Shown in pieces: positions 50,411 through 59,882 of a DNA stretch of 64,000 nucleotides (its first letter is position 1; the number at the start of each line of letters is the position of its first letter). Origin of the DNA: Tolypocladium sp. Sup5 PDA-1 (taxonomy: Eukaryota > Ascomycota > Sordariomycetes > Hypocreales > Ophiocordycipitaceae). Location of the stretch: the NCBI GenBank assembly GCA_000750105.3, contig JPHH03000067.1, forward strand, positions 62,001-126,000, given 5' to 3'. A program made the translations under genes and the position numbers. The notes under the pieces were generated by a model, which worked only from the letters and a program-made list of their open reading frames with translations, was not told where the DNA came from and ran no database searches.

Positions 50411-52025
50411 ATGGCCGTGGCACTGGACTCGCAGAGACTGGGTGCCATCTTCCAGTCTCGGCCCGACATCGTCGAAGGCATCAAGAGAGCAGCCGGTGGG
50501 TGCATCCCCTTGGTCGCAAGTAACAAGGCGGCGCGGCTAACCCAACCAGCAGACTCCCCTGGTAGAATTGCGCTCTTCAACGAGATTGCCGGTCACGTAT
50601 ACGATCAGCTGCACGACAGCGGAGAGCCGGCGCAGAAGCGGCGACGAGTAGATGCGGCGCCAGCCAACGGAGCGGCAGCCCCGTCGGGATCCGGCAACGC
50701 GGCCGACGAGGCGGTGCTGCTGGAGGTGAAGGAGATTTCGGTTTCGGCGCCGCAGCGGAAGAAGTTTGAGCTCTGCCTCACCCAAAACTTCCTCTACGCA
50801 AGAGCCCCCGGGACTGTGGCCCCGGTTCCTGGCATAGCCTATGCGTGGAGAGACATCGGTACGTGGGCTCTTATACAACGGCTCTGCCGCCGTGGCTCTG
50901 TGCTAAGTCTTGGCAGAGTACGCTTTCTACCTGCCCGTCCCCGACAAGGCACAAGTTCAGCACAACTACGTGCTCTTCCCCCGAGACACGAGCCTGCCTT
51001 CCAAGACCAATCCCCCGACAGCCGAGCCGCTGGTCTTCACGGTCCCCTCGACAGCGCCGAAGGAGGGCACCATCGGGGGCAGCCTGGCCGGGCCAGCAGC
51101 GGCCGTGTCGGACACCTACAGGTCTCTATTTCACTGGGCCTTTGACAAACGGCTCAAGGCCGCTGGCAACGCGGTCGAGCTCGTCTCTGCCGACCCTAGC
51201 AAGTTTCACAGCATAATTCGGCAAGCCCATCGGCCAAACGAGAAGGCGGTGCACGTGGGCGGCTTCAGGGGCTCCAAGGACGGCTACCTGTTCTTTCTCG
51301 AGAATGGCATTCTCTGGGGGTTCAAAAAGCCCTTGATTTTCATTCCTCTCAGCCGAATCGCCGCCATCAGCTACACCAGCATCCTGCAAATCACCTTCAA
51401 CATCGTCGTCGAGGTCTTCTCTGGCGAGGGCGAGGACACGGACGAGCTCGAGTTTGGCATGCTGGACCAGCAGGACTATGGCGGCATAGACAACTACATC
51501 AAGCTGAACCGCCTGCAAGACAGAAGCATGGCGGAGCAGAGGAAGGGGAAGCTTCAGTTGGCCGAAAATAGGGGTCCCAAAAAGAATGCTGCGGATGGTG
51601 AGGACGGCGACGCTGACGAGGCCGGTGCTCAAGTTGGGAACGGCATGACCGAGCTCCAGCGCGCCGAGCTGGAAGCCGAGCAGCAGATGCAGGAGGACGA
51701 GGACGAGGACGAGGAGGACTACGACCCTGGCAGCGAAGGGGACAGCGAGGGATCCGGCGACTCAAGCGACGAAGACGGCGATGGAGAGGAAGACGAAGAC
51801 GAAGACGAAGACGAAAGCGGGGGAGAGGACGGTGATGCGGAGGACGAAGAAGTCGAAGAGCAGGAGGAGGAGGAGGAGGAGAAGAAGCCGCGGCCAGTCA
51901 AAAAGGAGGTGGTGGCTCCTCCGGCAGTTTCGCAGGTGCCCGTCCGACAAGGCTGGGCAGCCATTGGTAACCCGCGGTCTGCCGATGATTTGGACATGGA
52001 TGAAAAGTTTGACGTGGTGGGTTGA
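50411..52025 (+). CDS. RTT106: Histone chaperone Rtt106
   Basis: Two exons, 50411-50858 and 50917-52025 (58-nt intron, GTACGT...GGCAG), give 518 residues. The start ATG at 50411 opens MAVALDSQRLGAIFQSRP. The double-PH histone-binding core is recognisable by FELCLTQNFLYAR and, after the junction, WRDIEYAFYLPVPDKAQ, then HVGGFRGSKDGYLFFLENGI LWGFKKPLIFIP (about residues 260-290) and SYTSILQITFNIVVEV. From about residue 405 to 475 there is a long Asp/Glu-rich tract, then basic/proline and a final GWAAIGNPRSADDLDMDE motif. Rtt106 deposits H3-H4, especially K56-acetylated H3, during replication and in silencing. Longer than yeast Rtt106 (455), mostly in the acidic tail. Confidence 0.93.
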
Positions 52026-52708
52026 AGGGACTACGAGGTACCTGTACATGCCGTCACTTCGACAGTGCGTAATATTAGGAGGTATGGAGCAACCAGTGAT
52101 GTGGTCCTCTTCGAGTTGTCTAGTAGATAACAACTGCGACGGCGGAATGTCGTATATGTATCTGATACCTCCGACCTTTTTCCACGCAGACCCATCCGTC
52201 TACTCACACGACCGTCACCTCCCTCGAATCTCGTCTGTTGGGTCGTCTGGCCAGCGTAGAACGGGCACTTGGAGAAGTGGCATTTGGAGAAGTGGCATTT
52301 GCCCGTCGAGATCCAGTATCGGTCAGCGAGACGCAGCTCTTCTTACGTTATGTAAGAGGAAATGCACTGCCCGCCCAAGCAGAATAGCAAGTCGTTCAAT
52401 AGTAATTCAAAGAGACAGACCGAAAAGAGGCAACAAAGTCCATCTCAAAACTGGGAGGAAAACCAAGAACTTAATTGCTAGGACCATGAAGAAATGGGGG
52501 CCCATCTGTTACAGCAGACACAGATGTCCCCTTGTATGTATGCCTATGTACAACTCCCTGGTCTTCCTCCGTCCTTTGTTGTGGTTTTCTTGTTTTCCGA
52601 TCCCGGGTCTGTTCCAACACCCCAACAAATCATCCCCCAACTAACCTTGTGATATATAACATAGCTAGTGATGAGCCTACCGGTAACAAACAGACGTCAT
52701 CCAACAAC
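52026..52708. other. Intergenic region after RTT106
   Basis: Contains the RTT106 3' flank and a short tandem duplication; no gene seen. Confidence 0.6.
52271..52300. repeat. Perfect 15-bp tandem duplication
   Basis: GGAGAAGTGGCATTT occurs twice head to tail. Confidence 0.95.
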
Positions 52709-52978
52709 TTATGGCCCACCAGCACGGCCCTCCGTTACCCAATAATCATCTCCTTGCCTGCGGCAGTACCTCGCTCCTCGAACGCAATAGTATGCACCAC
52801 CATTCTTGTTGTCTATATTAGGAGACCAGTAGATACCGATCCCCCAATTGCCATCACAATCAATGTATTCGGTCGTGTACGCAGTCAAGGCCATGTTGTA
52901 CCAGCTACCCACAGTATCTCCAATATCGCCACTCCAAGTGTACTGAGCCCCCCCTCGGGTAGCGAAGCTTTGGGACAC
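52709..52978 (-). pseudogene. Unidentified coding fragment downstream of the LysM pseudogene
   Basis: A minus-strand frame reads SQSFATRGGAQYTWSGDIGD, then an aromatic-rich TVGSWYNMALTAYTTEYIDC and further Cys/Trp/Tyr-rich sequence, with the look of a secreted, disulfide-containing domain. There is no in-frame ATG at its start, and a TAA lies just upstream. A splice acceptor (CGCTAAG|) could begin it as a 3' exon, but no upstream exon was found. It resembles in general style the small C-terminal domains of fungal secreted chitin-related proteins; I make no family assignment. Confidence 0.35.
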
Positions 52979-53125
52979 GGCTTAGCGTGTTGGCTGGAAA
53001 GGTTATTGTACTGCTCGCTCGTCTTTTTGTATATGAATTACAGCCGATTGCTACGATTTTCTGTGAGCTTCATTGTACGCACTGATACAGGCCATCTAAG
53101 CTTGGAGGGAGGGAGGGCGGTCTAG

Positions 53126-53174
53126 GGGGGCAAAAGAAGACATGGGCAGAAGAAGACAGGGGCAAAAGAAGCGG
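53126..53174. repeat. Imperfect GGGCAAAAGAAG-type direct repeats
   Basis: Three approximate copies (GGGGCAAAAGAAG, GGGCAGAAGAAG, GGGGCAAAAGAAG) separated by ACA. Confidence 0.75.
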
Positions 53175-53196
53175 CATTCAGCTCGACGCAGGCTAT

Positions 53197-54375
53197 CTAG
53201 ATATGAGATATCCTAATGTTATCAAAGGTGGCGTCTGTCTGGAATGCCCGTACACCATTCATACCACTGCTGTAAGTTCCATCCCTCAAGTCAATCTTAG
53301 GGCGGCTCATGTCATCAACATAGATGGCAATCGAGTCACCGCTGGCTCGTACCTTCATGTGGTGTACCTGGCCAGGTCGGATTTCTACCTGCACTATGCT
53401 TAGATGCGTCCAGTTATTATTAGCTCAACCAAGAACGACGAAGCTATCGGTTCCAATGCCAGTAAAGTAGCCGCTGTAGTTGTCCACGCCAATGCTTGGG
53501 TTGGATACACGAAACATTAAGCCAGCATTCCCGGGACTGGGATTCGGGATAAGTATATCGGCTTCCAAGACAAAATCGGTGAAGCTAGTGTTGATGAGTG
53601 CTTTGCCACCAACTGAGTTGCCGGCAACGAGGGCATGAGACGCTGCATAAAAGGTGCCATCATAAGCCGTCCACCCAGTCATTTTGCCATCATTGAAGTC
53701 ATAGGAAGCAATGACTGACTGCGTGGGCGACGGCGGGTCGATGCTACAACAAAGCTAGGTCAGCCTTGGGCTCTACTTGGCCTCCAATATATGATGGATG
53801 TCACTCACTCGCCGGATGGATCAGTAGGCCTCGTTGGCTGAGAAGCGTTCCACCCGTATACAGGGCCGGTGCAGTACGCGTACCCAACGACGAGTTTTCG
53901 AGTGCAGTCGGTTACCGAAAGCGACGGATTGACCTTGAGGAAGAGATCGAAGGCAATCTTGTCCTGCGTGCACCTCATAGCGCATGATGCGTCGTCCCCA
54001 GCGACGCGCCAACGTCCACAGTTGAAGGTCGTGTCCGGAGCCACTCCTTGAGCCTTGTCTGGAGACTTGACGATGTCGTTTGTGTATCCCGTTTCTTGCC
54101 CCGGCAGAAGCGTGGGGCCGGGAATGGGCACCGTCGCCGTGAATTTGCCCCCCTGAACGCCGAGGCAGAGGACGTGGGCAGAGGACGTGGCCAAAGACTC
54201 CGGATGACACCTGCAGACTCCCGCAGCCAAGCTCGAGCCAGGGATTGTGCTGCCGAATGTGGCCGAAAGATAGTCCTAGAGATTGCTCGATGGTCGTGCA
54301 GGTATCTTCCGGTTTGAGTGTGCAAGTACTACCGGGGGGCTGCGACACATATAGTAGAACGATAGTCTGCTGCAT
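53197..54375 (-). pseudogene. LysM-domain secreted protein with C-terminal lectin-like domain, broken twice
   Basis: Minus strand, two exons (54375-53809 and 53743-53197) with a 65-nt intron (GTGAGT...TTGTAG). The first exon carries LysM-type chitin-binding sequence: CTLKPEDTCTTIEQSLGLSF with NPWLELGCGSLQ, then a second unit with VNPSLSVTDCTRKLVVGYAY. The second exon reads as a concanavalin-like/lectin-like domain (DFNDGKMTGWTAYDGTFYAA; VHHMKVRASGDSIAIYVDDM). Two lesions are seen. A 13-bp tandem duplication at 54164-54189 shifts the frame inside the LysM part, and an in-frame TGA at 53425-53427 splits the lectin-like domain, with matching sequence on both sides. No signal peptide is visible; the frame begins abruptly close to a foldback element. 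LysM proteins of this sort bind chitin and often act at the host or cell-wall interface; this copy is probably dead. Confidence 0.75.
54164..54189. repeat. 13-bp tandem duplication causing a frameshift
   Basis: GGCAGAGGACGTG at 54164-54176 is repeated exactly at 54177-54189. The reading frames on either side of the duplication match only if a single copy is counted (13 = 1 mod 3), so the duplication is the frameshifting event in the LysM pseudogene. Confidence 0.85.
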
Positions 54376-54397
54376 TCCCTTTGGCTCACACTAGATG

Positions 54398-54515
54398 CGC
54401 GCCCCAGTTAACAATCCTACGCTTCTCACTACGAGTACACATCCTACGAAAATTTAGTCATCGTGGCGCGGTCGCAGGATGTGTAGTGAGAAGCGTAGGA
54501 TTGTTAAGTGGGGTG
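54398..54515. mobile_element. Foldback/MITE-like inverted-repeat element
   Basis: A 25-bp arm at 54408-54432 is the exact reverse complement of 54483-54507, and pairing continues imperfectly outward (CCCCA/TGGGG) and inward (CACATCCT/AGGATGTG), leaving a loop of roughly 25-40 bp. The 118-bp unit is flanked by TAGATG at 54392-54397 and 54516-54521, a candidate 6-bp target-site duplication. There is no coding capacity. It sits 23 bp from the truncated 5' end of the LysM pseudogene. Confidence 0.65.
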
Positions 54516-54964
54516 TAGATGAGTGGCATTGCAGGAGTCCAAGGGAGGCCAGCGATGATATGTAGTCCGCCCCTTCTGCACTGTCTAGGCTAGAAGGGGC
54601 ATGCGCAATTGACCTTATTCTGTCTGGTGGGGCCAGCCAGGCAACCAGGGCAATGGATAGTCATGCGGACGGCCCCTACTCGTACTCGTAACGATACCCG
54701 TTCGCAATGAAGTCGACGATTTGTTCTTGACGTACGTCCGTAGTCAGTCAGCAGCAGATCCAGGCCAAAAGGCGCTTGCGATGCCAATGCTACTGCCATC
54801 GCCCTTGCTTATACAGACGCTGCAGCGCGCTGGCTGGGAGACGATGTACACGCCTGGGTTCGGATTGACACTACCCTACTTCGCACGAGTTCGATGCGTG
54901 ATACTCTGAGATAATGTCAAGAAATCAATCTCAAGCCTTGATTGGAGCTCCCGCGCCAAGGACC

Positions 54965-55001
54965 CACGTGACCTTCCCGTCAGCCAAAGGACGTGCACGT
55001 G
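54965..55001. promoter_or_regulatory. Two CACGTGAC sites upstream of mS37
   Basis: CACGTG at 54965-54970 and 54996-55001, each followed by ACC and spaced 31 bp apart (about three helical turns), lie 130-165 bp before the mS37 ATG. A Cbf1-like bHLH factor is the obvious candidate by motif knowledge. Confidence 0.5.
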
Positions 55002-55128
55002 ACCCCCCCAAATCTCCAGACCTCTGCGGCATTGCATCAAGAACTGGCAGGGGAAGATCAAACCCGTCGCGATCAATCGCCTCATCTTCGAGCACGCCGC
55101 CTCCGCAGCCGCACACCTCGCGCCCATC

Positions 55129-55512
55129 ATGTCCGGAGGGCACAAGCCCATCCGGCTGCCGCCGCTCAAGGTCCTCCGCGTCCACAGCCCTAAGCGCCAG
55201 CCAGAGAACCCGTGCATCGCCATCATGTCGAGCGTCCTCGGTACGTCCCCCATGCCTCTCCCCCATGCCTCCCACGCCCAGCGCGCCCAGGATACGTGAC
55301 GCAAGGGAGGGGGAGGACCCGAGATTGTATGCTGATGCTGGATAGCCTGTTGGGCCTCTGCCGGGTACAACGCCGCTGGATGCGCCGCCATCGAGAACCA
55401 GCTACGCAGATGCATGGACGGCCCGCCGCCGCCGCCCGCGCCCGCCAACACCATCAACTACCACCTCTCCCGCATGCAGAAGCACGTCCTCAGCCCGCGG
55501 AAGCAAAAGTGA
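55129..55512 (+). CDS. MRP10: Mitochondrial small ribosomal subunit protein mS37 (Mrp10), CHCH domain
   Basis: Two exons, 55129-55240 and 55346-55512, with a 105-nt intron splitting the Ala codon before CWASAGYNAAGC; 92 residues. The N-terminus KPIRLPPLKVLRV and the C-terminus NTINYHLSRMQKHV followed by a basic tail match Mrp10 homologues. The twin CX9C signature is complete: C-IAIMSSVLA-C and C-AAIENQLRR-C, separated by ten residues. Such proteins are imported by the Mia40 disulfide relay, and Mrp10 then continues to the matrix to join the small mitoribosomal subunit. The ORF is too short and too interrupted to stand out without splicing. Confidence 0.92.
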
Positions 55513-56584
55513 TGGGGCTCCTCGATCGGCCGGTCGCCGCTCGGTTCTACTTATAGCGCTCTGTCCGGTTGTCAGCAAGCCGCGAGCCCTATTCACATCT
55601 ACGAACCGTCGCCGTACACTAGGAAGCAAATCGCAAGGCAGAGGCAGGAGCGAACAACAGGGCAGGCTCGGGTGAATGTGAGGGATTCGGTGTATAAAAC
55701 GACAGCGGAAGACTGCATTTCTGGCGTTGAGGGCATTTACACAATTGTACAATACACATGGGCATGGAAAAGCCAGCTGCGGCGATGGACGCCTTTGTAC
55801 GATGACATCCCGTCCCGGATTATCGATATACCAAGTTGAGTGTTCCTCACCTCGCACACAACTCGATAAGTGTTGGTCAAGTCTTGCATTGCTTGTCCAT
55901 ACAAAATTAGGTAGCACCATGCGTCATGTTTGCACTGTCTTCTATATCTATCCAGCACAGCAGCAATTCCATCCAACCCAGCTCCCCGCAACAAGCCCCC
56001 GAAGCAAATTCAAGTCACGAAAGAACGAACGTTTGCAGTCCCCGCGTTCTCCTGTCCCCATGTGCGCCGTTGTCCCGTCAAGGTCGTAAAAGAAAAAAGG
56101 TACCGAACAGGGTCGGCCGAGCGGTTTGGCTCTCATCTCATCCATGCCGTGTCATCCCAGAGGGGAGGGGGTGTCGATTCCATGGCCCTGACAGGCCGAA
56201 ACAATGAAATATTTGCTCTCGAAAGAACGGCTCGAGTTGGCGCAAAACATGGACAGGCAAAATCGAGAGTCGGCGCGTGATGCCCTTGCGAGAGTACGCA
56301 ATTCGCTGAAGAGTCGTGTCTATATGGCAGTTCTGAAAACCCCGAAGAAGAAAAAAAAAAGGGTTATCGTGCCCCTTTCATCGTGCGTCATTGTCCCTCA
56401 AGCCGTGCCCGGAGAATTGGCAAATGCGATGGTTCCATGCGCCAAGTATGCGAATGCTCCCGTAGTATCCTGAGTCTGAATGTTATCACCTTCTCACTTG
56501 TCCCATGTCCACATTCGCGTCCCCGCCGACGGGCTGCTCGTGGCCGACGACTATCCGGATGGGCAGCGTTGATGAGAGCAGGTC
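55513..56584. other. Convergent intergenic region between mS37 and CDC24
   Basis: About 1.1 kb holding both 3' ends. An A-rich run near 56346-56360 and TATAAAA near 55693 are visible; no gene or convincing RNA is seen. Confidence 0.6.
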
Positions 56585-59500
56585 TCATGATGCCTCTCCC
56601 ACGCAGAAGAGTTCTATCTCTCCCACGCCTCCGGAGTACATGTTCCTCACCCCCTCGCGCCACTCCATGAATGCGATTTGGATGTCGTCATCACTCTCGA
56701 TCGTGACAAAGTCGCCGTCCTCGTCGCGGTACCGCAGCTTCAGCATGCCCTTACCGATGCTGCTGTTCATGAACCGCGCGAGCTTCGCGTCGATCCGGTC
56801 AATGAGCGACTGGTAGGTTATGTTGAAGGCAACGACAAGCGTGACGTAGTTGCCGCTGTCGCAGTTGACTCGGACCTTGAGCTGCGTGGGGAGGGGCATA
56901 TCGGGGCTCGCCAGAGGGTTCCCAGACTGCGGCGGAATCGACCCCGTGCCCAGCGCCGGGGACACGGTCCGCGAGTTGGCCGCGGCCGAGTCGACTCGCA
57001 GCGTGTTTCCCCCAGGAGGCCCGGGGGTGTTCTGCCGGGGGTAGACGGGCTGCGCAGGGAAGTGCGACATTGTGCCGCCGAGGCTGCCAGAGTGCTGGTG
57101 CATCCGCTCGCGTTGGGCGCCGGGGCTCTGCGTGCTGGTTCGAATCGGAATCTCGTTGCGCGGCGAGCCGGTCTGCGACCTCGGGATGCTACCGTCGTGT
57201 GCCGGGTGGAGGTGCTGAGGGATCCCAGGCACGGCCGGGATGTGGCCCTGGCTAGGCTGCCGCTGTCGCGGTATGCCCGCCGCGTTGACGTCGGGGGTGC
57301 TGTAGGATCGGCTCCTCTGCTGCTGGGCCGCGCTCTGGCTCTGCGTGGCCATGGCGGGGAGCGATGGGCCGCGTGGATTCCTGGCATTCATGGCATGCGG
57401 GTTGGGCGACGAGCCGTCGCGAGACGGGGCGCGAGGCATCGCCGGCGCGGTATAGCGGTTGCTGTCGTCCCACATGGGCTGCGGCGTCCCCGACTTGGAG
57501 AACGAGTACCCCGCCGCGGGGAACACGCCGCTCGTGGTGCTCGTCCGCGACGACGCGGGCGAGTCGGCTATGGGGGAGAAGTAGCTGTCGCCTCCCCTGG
57601 CGCCGGGAGACGGGGCGCCGTTACCCTGCGTCTGGAGGCTCAGCGGCGCGGGAGGTGCCGGTAGCGGGAATCGGGGCGGCGGCGCTCTCACAATGCCCAC
57701 GAGGGACTGTGTGCTCTCGCCAGTCGCCGAGCGCTGCCTCAGGTTTGACGTCGAAGCGGTACGCGGCATGGCTACACCCATGGACTGTGCGGGCATCGGG
57801 AACTGCGCGGGGGCAGTCGCCGGCCCATAGTCCTCGTCGTCTTCCTCGTCCTGTTGCAGGTACGGGTTCTCGAGGCCGCCGGCATGGTCGCGCGTCCAGG
57901 CAAAGTCCGGGGCGATCCCTTCGGGGCTCGTCGACAGTCGCGGGGCGTGCTCCTTTCGCTGGGTCTCGAGTCCCACCGCCCATTTCTTCATCATCTCTTC
58001 GTTGAGAAACTTGATTGTGAAATTCTCGACACCCGGGTCACCCTTCCACCAAATTTGAACGCTGTGAGACCCTGCGCCGAGAGGTTAGCTAGCCTTCCAC
58101 GCACGATTCCAAGGGTCGCGCAGGGAACACACCAGGCTTTGAAAGAGACACAATGTCAGTAACGTTAGTCATGAATATCCTGCCTTTGAGCTGGAGCTTG
58201 ACGTTCCTGTTTCGGACTCTGGGACCCGAGGACCGGCTCTTGTCCTTTTTGTCCTTGCCCTTGGTCGCCGAGGCCTCCTTGCAGCACAGCAAGATGCACT
58301 CGAAAAGATATATCTCGTACTAAAGCGAACCGTCAGCATCTCTGCAACTGGAGTTGCGATTCGGCGGCAAAAACAGGACAACATACGTCTTTCTCCTGGT
58401 CGCTTTTGCCGGTGATGACTCCGTACACGCCGTGCAAGAGCAGCTTCCCAAACGACTCCACCTTATGGGACTTCCAGTCGTCTACTCTGGTGATCAGGTC
58501 CTCCAGAGCCTCGTCCAACAAGTCTCGGTTTACGGCTTCATTGGCCTTTTGCAAAACACGCTCGGCCGCCTCGCACCCCATCATCAAGTCATCCTTGACC
58601 TCGGCATCGTCGGTCTTCTTATGCAGGTCCTGTGTGCCATTGTTAGCTTTTTCTCGCCCCTCGCGGCCCAGGCCAGTCCTCCTCGGACATACCTTCAAGA
58701 GCAGCGGATATTTTACCAGCCGCTGCATGGGCTTGAGCAAGAATCCATCGAGGGTGTTGAAGTCGGTGGCGACGGGATGGTCCGAGAGCTGGATCTTGTC
58801 AAAGACTTGGTTGGCAATCTGCGCCGCCTTTCTCTGATTTGCAATAAACGGCTGATAGATGTCGAAGGCGTCTTCGTAGAAGCAAAACGGCGCACCCCAG
58901 CGTTGAACGGCCATGGGCATCGAATTCGTCGTCTCGACCCGGATGAGGAAACGTCTTTGGAAGTCGAGGATTGCGTTAATGTTGAGAAAGATTTGGTGTA
59001 CAATGTCACCCGGTACGGCGCCCTTTTGCTCCAGGGACTTTTTCAAGTCGTGCAGGTTCTCCAGGTCCTGCACATACTTGCGCTCCGTGTCGACCAGCTC
59101 CTTGACAATGTGATCCCTGTAGCTCATCTGGTAGCCGCTGGCGGCACTCGCTGGTTCATCCTCCGGGTACGGCTGCTGTTGCAGCAGGAGGCCTCGTCTC
59201 TCGGCCAGGTCCAGAACGTAGTTGACGACTTGGGTAACCTGTGGATGGGAATCGGTCAGCACCACAAGGCAAGTTTGGGCGGCTTCGGGAGACTGCCTAC
59301 CTTGACAAAGCCGCTGGTATCATTTCCCATCAAGTCAGTGATGACAAAGCTCTCCGCGGGAGGAACCTGCAGGTCCTTCATGCACGCCTGGACGAATTTG
59401 AAGATGGCAATCTTGGACTTTTTGGCCTCCGAGGCGTTGGGGTCTTCCACCTTGAGCGGCTCGGCGGGTTGCAAGGAATTGTAGATGGCTAGGAGGGGGT

Positions 59501-59882
59501 ATCCTGCGCGAAAGAGATTCCACAGCGGGTCGACGGGGTCGGTCGGGTCCAGCTGCTCGAGGAACGGGTCGAAGCCGGGCACCTGCCCGAGGCGCTGCTT
59601 GAGGGAGACGCAGATCTGGTACAGGGAGCGCGACGCGTCCGCCTTTTGGTTGATGATGTTGGACGTGGCCATGACGGGGCCGCCGTTTTGGCCAGCGAGG
59701 ATGGTGCCACCGCTGGCGAGGGAGTTGAGGGACGCGGATGAGCCAGCGTAGGCCGTCGAGCCCGACAGCTGACTGGTGCGCGGCGCATTGCTCATGCTGT
59801 TCTGTTGCAGAGCTCCGGTGCCGCTCAGGCTGGACTGGAAGACCGGCGCGGTGTTGTTTCTGAGCAACGGGGCATGGGCCAT
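56585..59882 (-). CDS. CDC24: Rho guanine nucleotide exchange factor Cdc24
   Basis: Activator of the Cdc42 GTPase at sites of polarised growth. Five minus-strand exons, 59882-59301, 59238-58693, 58629-58387, 58319-58133 and 58071-56585, give 1014 residues; introns are 61-67 nt, and the first three are phase 0. Domain order is canonical: a calponin-homology-like region (DPVDPLWNLFRAGYPLLAIY to DLMGNDTSGFVK, about 105-195); the DH catalytic domain (HIVKELVDTERKYVQDLENL through GFLLKPMQRLVKYPLLLK, about 235-420); a PH domain spanning exons 3-5 (YEIYLFECILLCCKE, then SVQIWWKGDP); a long Ser/Pro/Gln-rich linker; and a C-terminal PB1 domain (LKVRVNCDSGNYVTLVV to ESDDDIQIAFMEW), which in yeast docks to Bem1. 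No residue appears missing. Convergent with mS37. Confidence 0.94.

Noticed and set aside
56110..56195. tRNA-like sequence (GGCCGAGCGGTTTGGC A-box-like and TCGATTCC B-box-like, with partly pairing ends)
   Set aside because: The T stem does not pair, no anticodon stem can be formed and the B box deviates; at best a chance resemblance.
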